From positions 124,001 to 188,000 of the forward strand of contig CAVVFO010000003.1 of NCBI GenBank assembly GCA_963747595.1: a stretch of 64,000 nucleotides of DNA, read 5' to 3'. This document shows, one piece after another, positions 22,696-31,520 of the stretch (its first letter is position 1; the number at the start of each line of letters is the position of its first letter). This stretch comes from Oleiagrimonas sp963747595. GTDB lineage: Bacteria > Pseudomonadota > Gammaproteobacteria > Xanthomonadales > Rhodanobacteraceae. The notes beneath the pieces were generated by a model. That model saw only the letters and a program-made list of their open reading frames with translations. It searched no databases and was not told the DNA's origin. Made by a program: the position numbers and the translations under genes.

Positions 22696-23547
22696 ATGCG
22701 CAGGATCGTCCTTCCCCTGGCGATGCTGGCGGCGCTCGGCGTTGCCGGTTGCAACAGTCAGCAATCCGGCTCCAATTCCGGTCAGGCAACAAAATCCCAG
22801 GCCACAAAGGTCACCGGTACCGTCTCGGTCACTGGCTCACATACGCCATCAGCCAATGCCACGCTGGATATCAAGCTGGTCGATGCCTCCGTCGAGTCGG
22901 CGCAGCCGCTGGCCAGCAAGACCATGCATTCGGTGACGCAGCTGCCGGTGAATTTCACGTTGAACTTCAATCCGAAGAAGGTCAACGCGCATGATTTGTA
23001 CGTGGTGCAGGCCAGGATCACCGATGGCGAGCGCGTCTATACCATGCCGGTGCAGGCCCCGGTGTTGACCAAGGGCGCGCCGGATCACGTCAAGATCCAG
23101 CTGAACCCGCAGCCCACGCCCAGCGAAAACATGATGTCCGACTACCGGAAATTGAAAGGGCAGCTGGGCGCAATGAAGCAGACCCAGCACACCAAGCTGG
23201 AGAACAAGAACACGTCGCTGGCGTGGCAGGTGTTCAGGGAAAAAGCCCTGAAGGATCACAAAGGCCCGGTCCGCTACATCATCGAACTGATCGACAGTGG
23301 CAAGAAAGGCTTCGTCCATAATGCCTTTGCCTACAAGAACGGCAAGCCGTGGGTGGTGGTACAGGAACACAAGGCGAACCAGAACGCCAAGTCCAGTGAA
23401 ACCGAACGCGCGGGCTGGAACGAGAAGGGCGATCTGGTAGTCAAGGACGACATCAAGGGAGGCAAGACCTCCACATTGAGCGACAAGCAGGCCGCCGAAC
23501 TGCGCAAGCAGGCCGAGGCCATGTACAAGCGCGTGGGTGGCAGGTAA
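22696..23547 (+). CDS. YbaY/YscW-domain lipoprotein with extra C-terminal region
   Basis: A 283-residue lipoprotein. The signal peptide ends in the lipobox VAGC, making C19 the lipidated residue. Residues about 35-135 match the YbaY/YscW beta-sandwich pattern (VTGTVSVTG, ATLDIKLVDAS, LPVNFTLNFNPKKVNAHDLYVVQARI). The last 130 residues are lysine-rich and charged (KNGKPWVVVQEHKANQNAK) and are not part of that domain; I do not recognise them. The start ATG 22696, preceded by AGAGG, exposes the signal peptide; an ATG at 22648 would bury it. It converges on the GDSL autotransporter, with a shared terminator between. Confidence 0.75.
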   Translation: MRRIVLPLAMLAALGVAGCNSQQSGSNSGQATKSQATKVTGTVSVTGSHTPSANATLDIKLVDASVESAQPLASKTMHSVTQLPVNFTLNFNPKKVNAHDLYVVQARITDGERVYTMPVQAPVLTKGAPDHVKIQLNPQPTPSENMMSDYRKLKGQLGAMKQTQHTKLENKNTSLAWQVFREKALKDHKGPVRYIIELIDSGKKGFVHNAFAYKNGKPWVVVQEHKANQNAKSSETERAGWNEKGDLVVKDDIKGGKTSTLSDKQAAELRKQAEAMYKRVGGR

Positions 23548-23588
23548 CACAGCCGCTGGCTGCTTTGGGCGGAAGTCCGCCCAACAGG

Positions 23589-23625
23589 AACAACAACGGC
23601 CGCCCATGAGGCGGCCGTTGTTGTT
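23589..23625. terminator. Bidirectional hairpin between convergent genes
   Basis: A perfect 16-bp stem (23589-23604 with 23610-23625) around a 5-nt loop, placed between the lipoprotein gene and the opposing autotransporter gene. The flanks are T/A-rich repeats of TTG/CAA rather than a clean U tract. Confidence 0.7.
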
Positions 23626-23657
23626 GCGGCGATGCGATTACGGCAGAATATGCCGCA

Positions 23658-25514
23658 TTACAAGGCGATGTTCACGCCGATGTTGAGAGCATTGAGTGTC
23701 TGCGTCTGGTCCAGAGCGCGGCCGGTGTAACCGAACCAGCCGGTGACGTTGCCGTAATGGGTGCTTATGCCCAGATCGGCGCTGACCCAGGTGGTGTCTG
23801 GTGTGTACCCGCCCAAGGCAAATTGCCCATTCAGACTGGTCAGTCCGGCGCTCACAAGGCGTTGATCCGCTTGGCTGTCATGATTCCAGGCCAGGTTCAA
23901 ATAGGGTTGCACCGATCCCGAGCCCAAGGCCCAGTTGCCCGTCATGCGCCAGCCCAGCGAGCTCACGAGCGACCGACGCGTCTGGCTGCCGAAATGCATG
24001 GCGCTGCTGTCGCCACTGTTTTCCTGATACCCATCCACGTGCACGTGCTGCCATTGGATATTCGCGAAGGGACCGCTGCGCAGGTCAGTATCGCCGAACA
24101 TGAAGCCGGCACGCAGGCCCCCGAGCCACTGTGATCCTCTGGTGTCGCCACTCTCGGTGCGCAGCGACGGCCCCAGGGCGAACTGGCGCTTGATGTCGTT
24201 GAAGTGGATATCGCCGCCGCCGCCGTAAAGGCCCAGATAGGCGCCGCCCAGATGCGCAACGGCGTAGCCGGTCGCCATGAGATTGCGCATGCGGTACCCG
24301 CCGCCGTGACCACCGAAGTCGGCATTGGCGTGGTTGGAATCGAGGGCCAGTCCCACGGAGACGGTATCGGCGACGCTGCCGTCGATGCCGAGGGTCACGT
24401 GCGTGTTGCGGCTGTGCGTGGTGGGCGAGCCTGAGGTTGCATCGAATCCCTGCTGCGCATATCCCACCGAGGCGAAGACCCGTGAACCGCGATCCAAGGT
24501 GTCGGCGCTCATCTGCGAATGCAGTATTCGCGCCTGTGTGTCGGCGGCTTCCAGCGGCGCTTCTCCAAGAATGGAGGCCTGACCTGGAGCATTGATCTCG
24601 GAAACCACCAGCTGGCCCAGGATGGCGTGTGCAGCGCTGCTGGGATGGACGCCGTCGGCAAACAGATAGGTCGCGTTGGCGCCGGCCGGATAGGTGTAGG
24701 GCGCTCCGGAACCGGGTGGCCCGCACTGGACCGAGCTGGACCCGGCGCCGCAGGCCGGATCGGTGACATTGGTGAAGCCGTAGCGCGAAGGATTGGCAAT
24801 GACCTCATTGAGAAATGCGTACGCGTTAACCGGAATGACGCCTTCATCCAGTTGCCCCAGTCCCTGATTGAGCTGCTGGTTGTAGGTTTGCGAGAGCGCC
24901 GTGAGAAACTGCGCGCTGCCGGGAAGCAGCGCATTGGTGGCGGCTGCCTCAGGGGTCTTGCCGATATCGGGCAGATTGAAGACCACGACGTTCCTGGCGC
25001 CGGCGCTCTGCAGCTTGCCGATCAGGGCGACCTCGTCACCACTGGCAGTGGCGATGGCGGTCAATGCCTGGGCGGGAGATTCGGCACCTGCCGCCGAAAT
25101 CGAGGCGTGATAGAACACGTCGTTGGCCCCCGACCAGATGCCGTACAGGGCGTGCGGATCCGGCGCGGTGATGCCCAGATAGCCATCGATCTGCTGTGTC
25201 ACCGTGGGGACCCCCGCCGGCGTGCCGGGCGCATTGTTGTTGACGCCTGCTCCCCCCCAGGCGAAATCCGTGCCGCCGTGCACTGACGGCTGGAGTGGAA
25301 AGCCGTACGCGTCGGCCACGTGCTCCAGAGCGACTTCACCGGGGTTGGTGGTAAAACGCGTGGCTTGTTGCGCACCGCTGGACAGTGAAATGTTGCCGTT
25401 GTCGTTGAGGCTGTCGCCGAACACGACGACCTTGTCGAATTGGCCCGCGTGGGCCGCCGATGTGAAGGCGAGTGCGGCGACGATCGCGCCGCTCAGAAAA
25501 CGCAGTCGGGGCAT
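23658..25514 (-). CDS. GDSL esterase/lipase autotransporter (EstA-like)
   Basis: A 618-residue type Va autotransporter with a surface GDSL hydrolase passenger. A signal peptide (1-23, ending SAAHA) precedes the catalytic blocks: S35 in FGDSLNDNG, the GAND motif at 129-132, and D287/H290 in DGVHPS. The C-terminal 270-280 residues form the 12-strand translocator, with alternating patterns such as SVGYAQQGFD and NIGVNIAL at the end. Relatives such as Pseudomonas EstA hydrolyse short- to medium-chain esters and affect rhamnolipid production and motility; the substrate here is unproven. Confidence 0.9.
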   Translation of the reverse strand: MPRLRFLSGAIVAALAFTSAAHAGQFDKVVVFGDSLNDNGNISLSSGAQQATRFTTNPGEVALEHVADAYGFPLQPSVHGGTDFAWGGAGVNNNAPGTPAGVPTVTQQIDGYLGITAPDPHALYGIWSGANDVFYHASISAAGAESPAQALTAIATASGDEVALIGKLQSAGARNVVVFNLPDIGKTPEAAATNALLPGSAQFLTALSQTYNQQLNQGLGQLDEGVIPVNAYAFLNEVIANPSRYGFTNVTDPACGAGSSSVQCGPPGSGAPYTYPAGANATYLFADGVHPSSAAHAILGQLVVSEINAPGQASILGEAPLEAADTQARILHSQMSADTLDRGSRVFASVGYAQQGFDATSGSPTTHSRNTHVTLGIDGSVADTVSVGLALDSNHANADFGGHGGGYRMRNLMATGYAVAHLGGAYLGLYGGGGDIHFNDIKRQFALGPSLRTESGDTRGSQWLGGLRAGFMFGDTDLRSGPFANIQWQHVHVDGYQENSGDSSAMHFGSQTRRSLVSSLGWRMTGNWALGSGSVQPYLNLAWNHDSQADQRLVSAGLTSLNGQFALGGYTPDTTWVSADLGISTHYGNVTGWFGYTGRALDQTQTLNALNIGVNIAL

Positions 25515-25609
25515 GGAATGGATCTCCGTGGAAAATGGGATAGCGGCGTACGGGTACAGTAAACCATTCCATACGCCTGCGCATGCTGCCTGCGCAGGCG
25601 TCGCGACGG

Positions 25610-27937
25610 TCAGCGCCCTCTGGCCTTGGCGAACGCATCAGCCAGGGCACCCCCGGCAGGTTTCGGCGCGTGTGCCGCATGGTCGCCGGACTTGGTGGAG
25701 CGATGCGACGGACGCTCTTTTTGACCGGTGCCATTATTGGCTGTGGCCCGCGCTTCACCCGGCACATCGTCCAGACGCATGGAGAGGCCGATACGTTTGC
25801 GCTTCAGGTCCACATCCATCACCTTGACCTTGACGATGTCGCCGGCCTTGACCGCATCGCGCGGGTCCTTGACGAACTGGTGTGACAACGCCGAGACATG
25901 CACCAGACCGTCCTGATGCACGCCTACGTCCACGAAGGCGCCGAACGCGGCCACGTTGCTGATGCGCCCTTCCAGCACCATGCCCGGCTGCAGGTCCTTC
26001 ATGTCCGTGACCCCGTCGGCAAACGCCGGCGTGACGAAGGCGGGGCGGGGGTCGCGCCCGGGCTTTTCCAGCTCCTTGAGGATATCGCGCACCGTGGGCA
26101 GGCCGAACGTGTCATCGGTAAAGCGGGCCGCCTCCACGGAACGCAGCCAGGCGCTGTCGCCGATCAGCTGCCGCACCTGGCGTTTGCTGTCGGCCAGCAG
26201 ACGCTCCACCAGCGGATAGGCTTCCGGATGCACGGCGCTGGCATCCAGGGGGTTGTCGCCATCGCGGATGCGCAGGAAACCGGCGCACTGCTCGAAGGCT
26301 TTCTCGCCCAGACGCGGCACCTTCTTCAGCATGGCGCGGTTGCGGAACGCGCCATGGGTGTCGCGGTAGCGCACCACGTTGTCGGCGACGCTGGCGGAGA
26401 GCCCTGCCACGCGTGCCAGCAGCGGCGCCGACGCGGTGTTCACGTCCACGCCGACGCCGTTGACGCAATCTTCCACGCTGGCATCCAGCGAGCGCGCCAG
26501 GCGTGCCTGGTTGACATCGTGTTGATACTGACCCACGCCAATGGCCTTGGGTTCGATTTTCACCAGTTCCGCCAACGGGTCCTGCAGCCGGCGGGCGATG
26601 GAGACGGCGCCGCGCAGGCTGACGTCGAGATCGGGAAACTCGCGCGCCGCGGTTTCCGACGCCGAATACACCGACGCGCCGGCTTCGCTCACCACCATCT
26701 TCGCCAGCGCCAGGTCGGTGTGCTTGCGCATCATCTCGCCGGCCAGCTGGTCGGTCTCCCGCGAGGCGGTACCGTTGCCGATGGCGATCAGCGCCACATC
26801 ATGCTTCTTGCACAACGTTGCCAGTTCGGCGATGGAGGCATCCCACTGGCGGCGCGGTTCGTGCGGAAACACGGTGGCGGTGTCCACCAGCTTGCCGGTG
26901 GCGTCGACCACCGCCACCTTGACGCCGGTGCGGATGCCGGGATCTAGCCCCATCACCGCCTTGGATCCGGCCGGTGCGGCCAGCAGAAGATCCTTCAGGT
27001 TGTCGCCGAACACGCGGATCGCGGCGTCCTCGGCCGCTTCGCGCGCACGACCGAACAGGTCCAGCGTCAGATGCAGATGCAGTTTCACGCGCCAAGCCAG
27101 ACGTGCCGTGGTCTTCAGCCACGGGTCCGCGGCGCGCCCGTGATCGGCGATACCGGCGTGCACGGCGACGCGTCCTTCGGCCTCGAGATGGCCCTGCTCC
27201 GGCTCGGCACCGGGTGGCTCTAGGGCCAGTTCCAGGACGCCTTCGTTGCGTGCGCGCATCAGCGCCAGCAGCCGGTGCGAGGGGATACGGGCAATGGCCT
27301 CGTCATGATCGAAATAGTCGCGGAACTTCGCGCCCTCGGCCTGCTTGCCGTCGATGACGCGGGCGCGTATACGCCCGGTGTTCCACAACCACTCGCGCAG
27401 CTCGCCCACCAGTGCGGCGTCCTCGGCCATGGATTCGATGATGATGGCGCGGGCGCCATCCAGGGCGGCCTTGCTGTCGGCGACACCCTTGTCCGCGTCG
27501 ACAAATTCCGCGGCACGTTCCTCCGGCACGATGGTGGGATCATCGCGCAGGGCCTGCGCCAGCGGTTCCAGCCCGGCTTCGCGTGCAATCTGTGCCTTGG
27601 TGCGGCGCTTCGGCTTGAAGGGCAGGTACAGGTCCTCTAGCCGCGCCTTGGTCTCCGCCTGCAGAATCTGCGTCTTCAGCGTGTCCTCCAGTTTGCCCTG
27701 TTCCTCGATGCTGGACAGGATCGCCTCCCGACGCTCCTCCAGCTCGCGCAGATAACGCAGCCGTTCCTCCAGCGTGCGCAGCTGCGTATCGTCGAGGCCG
27801 CCCGTGGCTTCCTTGCGGTAGCGGGCGATGAACGGCACGGTGGCGCCACCGTCGAGCAGTTCCACCGCGGCGCGCACCTGCGCGGGCTGGGCGGCAATGT
27901 CATCGGCGATACGTTGTTCGATACTTGGCATGGACAT
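25610..27937 (-). CDS. tex: Tex-family S1 RNA-binding protein
   Basis: A 775-residue cytoplasmic nucleic-acid-binding protein of the Tex family, tied to transcription and RNA metabolism. It has the Tex N-terminal region (VPFIARYRKEATGGLDDTQLRTLEERL, YLPFKPKRRTKAQIAREAGLEPL), a YqgF/RuvX-like RNase-H fold (KAVMGLDPGIRTGVKVAVVDATGKL and IAIGNGTASRETD), a helix-hairpin-helix region (ASAPLLARVAGLSASVADNVVRYRD) and a C-terminal S1 domain (LQPGMVLEGRISNVAAFGAFVDVG). The length is typical and the gene is intact. It may start at 27937 or two codons later at 27931. Confidence 0.95.
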   Translation of the reverse strand: MSMPSIEQRIADDIAAQPAQVRAAVELLDGGATVPFIARYRKEATGGLDDTQLRTLEERLRYLRELEERREAILSSIEEQGKLEDTLKTQILQAETKARLEDLYLPFKPKRRTKAQIAREAGLEPLAQALRDDPTIVPEERAAEFVDADKGVADSKAALDGARAIIIESMAEDAALVGELREWLWNTGRIRARVIDGKQAEGAKFRDYFDHDEAIARIPSHRLLALMRARNEGVLELALEPPGAEPEQGHLEAEGRVAVHAGIADHGRAADPWLKTTARLAWRVKLHLHLTLDLFGRAREAAEDAAIRVFGDNLKDLLLAAPAGSKAVMGLDPGIRTGVKVAVVDATGKLVDTATVFPHEPRRQWDASIAELATLCKKHDVALIAIGNGTASRETDQLAGEMMRKHTDLALAKMVVSEAGASVYSASETAAREFPDLDVSLRGAVSIARRLQDPLAELVKIEPKAIGVGQYQHDVNQARLARSLDASVEDCVNGVGVDVNTASAPLLARVAGLSASVADNVVRYRDTHGAFRNRAMLKKVPRLGEKAFEQCAGFLRIRDGDNPLDASAVHPEAYPLVERLLADSKRQVRQLIGDSAWLRSVEAARFTDDTFGLPTVRDILKELEKPGRDPRPAFVTPAFADGVTDMKDLQPGMVLEGRISNVAAFGAFVDVGVHQDGLVHVSALSHQFVKDPRDAVKAGDIVKVKVMDVDLKRKRIGLSMRLDDVPGEARATANNGTGQKERPSHRSTKSGDHAAHAPKPAGGALADAFAKARGR

Positions 27938-28128
27938 GCGGTCGGCAAATTCCTTGCAAAAAAACGAGGTGGCCCGTCAGGCATGCTGACGGCGGATGAT
28001 TCTAGCCCGAGAGCGCCATCATCGAAACGCCCGAGCCGTGCGCGTCCGTGGGCTACGCCACAGGAACGCCGGCGCTCAGCGTGGCCGAAGGAAATGCTCC
28101 TGGTGCCGACCTGCGGCTGTATCCAGGT

Positions 28129-30006
28129 TCAGGCTGCCTGCCGGCGCTTGAGGTGCACCAGCAGCAGCGAGATGGCCGCGGGTGTCATCCCGCTGATGCG
28201 TGCGGCCTGGCCAATCGTCTGCGGGCGCACTTGCTTCAGCTTGGTCAACGCCTCGGCGGACAGGCCGCGCACATTGTCATAGTCGAAGGTGTCGGGGATG
28301 ACGGTATCTTCCTGGCGGCGCTGGCGTGCGATCTGCTCACGCTGGCGGTCCAGGTAGCCTGCATACTTGATCTGCACTTCGACCTGTTGCGCGATCACCG
28401 TGTCCTCCACGCCGGGGCCGAAACCCTCGGTGGCCATCAGCTTGGCGTAATCCAGCTCGGGCCGGCGCAGCAGATCATGCGCGCTGGCTTCACGGCTCAG
28501 GGTGATGCCGTGCTGCCGGACCAGCGCCTGGCCCAGCGCGTTGGCTGGCGTGGCCATGAGGCCCTTGAGGCGTGCGCTCTCCGTGGCGATTGCGTCACGT
28601 TTGCGACACAGAGCCTCATGGCGCGACTGCGACACGAGGCCGAGCGCATGCCCGGTTTCGCTCAGGCGCTGGTCGGCGTTGTCCTCGCGCAGATGCAGGC
28701 GATACTCGGCGCGCGAGGTGAACATGCGGTACGGCTCCAGGGTGCCGTTGCTGGTCAGGTCGTCGATCAGCACGCCGATGTAGGCTTCGTCGCGGCGCGG
28801 CGTCCATGGTGATTCGCCGCGCCCCGTGCGTGCCGCATTGAGCCCGGCGATCAGGCCCTGCGCCGCGGCTTCCTCGTAGCCGGTGGTGCCGTTGATCTGG
28901 CCGGCGAAGAACAGGCCGTCGATGGCGCGGGTTTCCAGCCAGGGCTGCAGACCGCGCGGATCGAAATAGTCGTATTCGATAGCGTACCCGGGCCGGGTGA
29001 TGTGTGCATGCTCGAATCCCCTGATCGAGCGCACCAGTTCCAGTTGCACGTCGAACGGCAATGAGGTGGAGATGCCATTGGGGTAGATCTCGAACGTGTC
29101 CAGCCCTTCCGGCTCGATGAAGATCTGATGCGAGGACTTGTCCGCGAAACGCACCACCTTGTCCTCGATGGACGGGCAGTAGCGCGGCCCGGCGCCCTCG
29201 ATGCGGCCACTGAACATCGGCGAGCGATGCAATGCGCCGCGAATCAATGCGTGGGTACGCTCGCTGGTATGGGTGATCCAGCATTGCACCTGGCGCGGAT
29301 GTTCCTCGCGCGTGCCGAGATAGGAAAACACCGGTGCCGGATCGTCGCCGTGCTGCACTTCGAGACCGTCGAAGTCGATGCTGCGGCGGTCGATACGCGG
29401 GGGGGTGCCGGTCTTCAACCGATCTGCGGCCACGGGCAATTCGCGCAGGCGCTGCGCCAGCGTGGTGGCTGGCGCGTCCCCGGCACGACCGCCGCTGTGC
29501 TGGGTCTCGCCGATATGGATGCGTCCCGCCAGAAACGTGCCTGCGGTCAGCACCACTGAGCGTGCGTGGAAGGTCAGGCCCATCTGCGTGACCACGCCGG
29601 TCACGCGGCCGTTCTCGATCACCAGATCGTCGACCGCTTGCTGGAACAGGCGGAGGTTGGGCTGGGTTTCCACGATGCGGCGGATGGCGGCCTTGTACAG
29701 CACGCGATCGGCCTGGCAGCGCGTGGCGCGCACAGCCGGCCCCTTGGAGGCATTCAGCATGCGCCACTGGATACCGGCGCGGTCCGCGGCATGGGCCATG
29801 GCACCCCCCAGCGCATCGATCTCCTTGACCAGGTGTCCCTTGCCGATGCCGCCGATGGCGGGATTGCAGCTCATCTGGCCGATGGTTTCGATCTGGTGGG
29901 TCAGGAGCAGCGTGGACGCGCCACAACGCGCCGCGGCCAGCGCGGCTTCGGTGCCGGCGTGGCCGCCACCGATGACGATGACGTCGAATGAGTCGGGATG
30001 ATGCAT
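28129..30006 (-). CDS. mnmG: tRNA uridine-5-carboxymethylaminomethyl(34) synthesis enzyme MnmG
   Basis: FAD-dependent enzyme that, with MnmE, modifies wobble uridine 34 of several tRNAs. The 625-residue protein has the FAD Rossmann motif GGGHAG at 13-18, SCNPAIGGIGKGHLVKEIDALGG, the conserved AGTFLAGRIHIG and GRAGDAP segments, YCPSIEDKVVRF, and the C-terminal helical domain used for MnmE and tRNA binding. The start ATG 30006 gives MHHPDSFDVIVIGGG; upstream codons are unlikely. Neither mnmE nor rsmG is adjacent. A -10-like TAGAAT at 30061-30056 suggests its promoter. Confidence 0.96.
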   Translation of the reverse strand: MHHPDSFDVIVIGGGHAGTEAALAAARCGASTLLLTHQIETIGQMSCNPAIGGIGKGHLVKEIDALGGAMAHAADRAGIQWRMLNASKGPAVRATRCQADRVLYKAAIRRIVETQPNLRLFQQAVDDLVIENGRVTGVVTQMGLTFHARSVVLTAGTFLAGRIHIGETQHSGGRAGDAPATTLAQRLRELPVAADRLKTGTPPRIDRRSIDFDGLEVQHGDDPAPVFSYLGTREEHPRQVQCWITHTSERTHALIRGALHRSPMFSGRIEGAGPRYCPSIEDKVVRFADKSSHQIFIEPEGLDTFEIYPNGISTSLPFDVQLELVRSIRGFEHAHITRPGYAIEYDYFDPRGLQPWLETRAIDGLFFAGQINGTTGYEEAAAQGLIAGLNAARTGRGESPWTPRRDEAYIGVLIDDLTSNGTLEPYRMFTSRAEYRLHLREDNADQRLSETGHALGLVSQSRHEALCRKRDAIATESARLKGLMATPANALGQALVRQHGITLSREASAHDLLRRPELDYAKLMATEGFGPGVEDTVIAQQVEVQIKYAGYLDRQREQIARQRRQEDTVIPDTFDYDNVRGLSAEALTKLKQVRPQTIGQAARISGMTPAAISLLLVHLKRRQAA

Positions 30007-30601
30007 GGCAAAACCGGAGAACGGGCGAGGGGCGTGCCGGATGGACCGCGCACGTATTCTAGCGCGCCGCCGCGGCGCATGCCCGTGACGATTGGCACGC
30101 ATCCTGCTTCAGATGCCCTGCACTTCCACCGGGTAAACGACGCATCGCAAAGCGGTGGTCGGAGGCCGGGTTGAACAGGGACCGGCTGCGCGCCGGTGGA
30201 AGGAAGCGCTCGCCGCGCGACGCGCGGCTGCCAGGGAGTGGCAAGTATAGCCGGAAGGATCTGGCGCCCGGCGGTCCTCAGGAACAGGGGGAATCCAGGA
30301 TGACCGTGTGCCGGGCGCCAGAAACCGGTAAAAACCGAAGGATCATGAGAGATGCGGCGGTGACGCTTCACCACCATGATCCTGCGATTCCAATGATGCG
30401 GTCAAGGGCATGAACGGCAGGTGACTTTTTACGCCGATATGTTGCCTGTGTCGATCATTCACGGCACCTTGCGACGCTGAGCGTCACCGCGAAGACCTCT
30501 GCACAACACATTGTGATGCAGTTCGCACTTTGGCGGCATGGCACAAAGGCTGCATGTATGCAGGATACCGCCATCAAGCGCCACGCGCAGAGAGTTTTTT
30601 T
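30007..30601. other. 595-bp gap with strong hairpin, no clear gene
   Basis: Apart from the hairpin at 30261-30321 no gene, tRNA or insertion sequence was recognised. The right half is less GC-rich than its surroundings. It separates mnmG (minus) from a small plus-strand ORF. Confidence 0.4.
30261..30321. other. Strong hairpin, possible structured RNA
   Basis: CTGGCGCCCGGC (30261-30272) is perfectly complementary to GCCGGGCGCCAG (30310-30321), and GGTC (30273-30276) can extend the pairing to GACC (30302-30305) past a 4-nt bulge. The loop is about 25 nt. There is no T run, so it is not a typical terminator. Confidence 0.4.
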
Positions 30602-30805
30602 GTGAAACCCCTGGAATTTGCCCACCATGACGCCGGTGTCATGCATCATGACCTGCTGATCGAGTTGGGGCGCATCGACATGAGCCTCGAGGAACTCGAC
30701 TCGCCGCAGGAACGTCTCACTCGGGAGCGTCAGGTTGCCCTGCGTCAGAAGCTGGCGTCCTACCGCCGGCGTCTACGCGACGCGTTGGACAAGCTTCCGG
30801 ACTGA
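30602..30805 (+). CDS. Small hypothetical protein, 67 residues
   Basis: A short, charged, helical protein ending in ERLTRERQVALRQKLASYRRRLRDALDKLPD-like coiled sequence (basic and acidic residues alternate). I do not recognise a family. The GTG at 30602 is chosen because AGAGAG lies a good distance upstream across a run of T residues; a longer reading from 30530 has no such site. Codon use is ordinary for the window. It converges on the Tyr/His-rich lipoprotein gene. Confidence 0.5.
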   Translation: MKPLEFAHHDAGVMHHDLLIELGRIDMSLEELDSPQERLTRERQVALRQKLASYRRRLRDALDKLPD

Positions 30806-30861
30806 CCCACGCGTCACTCCTCCGGGGGCCGCGCCTCTTTGGCGCCTGATGCACCCGGATC

Positions 30862-31362
30862 TCAGCGACGACGAACGTGTCCCCTGCGGGGATCGCGACG
30901 ATCACGCGACGGATGTCTTGCCGCGGGCCGCTCATGGCGTTGGACGGCGGCATGTGGCCGGTGAGCGGCCGGAGCAGGGTGGTATGCGTGGTTCCAGTGA
31001 TGATCATCGCGGTCGCCGTGCCGACGCTGTTCGCCGTGGCCGCGCCATGCGTGGTGGTCGTGCTCATGGTAGCCATGGTCGCGACGACGGTCACGGCTGG
31101 AGTGGGCATGACTGTAGATGACAGTGGTGCCGTATCCGTACCCACCGTATCCGTACCCACCATAGCCGTAGGCCGGGGCGCCATAAAACGCCGAGGTGGT
31201 CGGCCATCCGTAGGCGTCATAACCGGAGTCGTAGACAGTGGGCGGGTAGCCACTGTCGTAGCCGGCCTCACCGCTGTAGTACCCGTTGTCATACTGATAG
31301 CCGGGATACGTGACGCATCCGCCCAGCAGGAGTGCGGTGGCCGCAAGTATCAAGATTTTCAT
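30862..31362 (-). CDS. Tyr/Gly-rich, His-rich lipoprotein of unknown function
   Basis: About 166 residues. A short signal peptide ends in the lipobox LLGGC (C16), so the protein should be membrane-anchored. Residues 18-80 are a low-complexity Tyr/Gly region with repeats of GYGGYGYGG type; the rest is rich in His, Arg and Asp (HDHHAW, HGDRDDHHW). No catalytic domain is seen. The His-rich tail could bind metal, which is only an inference. The ATG at 31362 is preferred because GGGAGA lies 6 nt upstream; a second ATG at 31368 overlaps that site. Confidence 0.65.
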   Translation of the reverse strand: MKILILAATALLLGGCVTYPGYQYDNGYYSGEAGYDSGYPPTVYDSGYDAYGWPTTSAFYGAPAYGYGGYGYGGYGYGTTVIYSHAHSSRDRRRDHGYHEHDHHAWRGHGEQRRHGDRDDHHWNHAYHPAPAAHRPHAAVQRHERPAARHPSRDRRDPRRGHVRRR

Positions 31363-31520
31363 CGACATTCTCCCGACAAACGGCCTTTACCCGACCCTTC
31401 GCGCCGGATATGGCCTCTCCTCCATTAATGAGGGCAGAGGCCCGCGGGATCAAGCGCCACCGCATGAACATGTGTATCCACGCGGGTTTGCGCCCGCCCC
31501 GGACCGGCTGAGCGCGTGGT

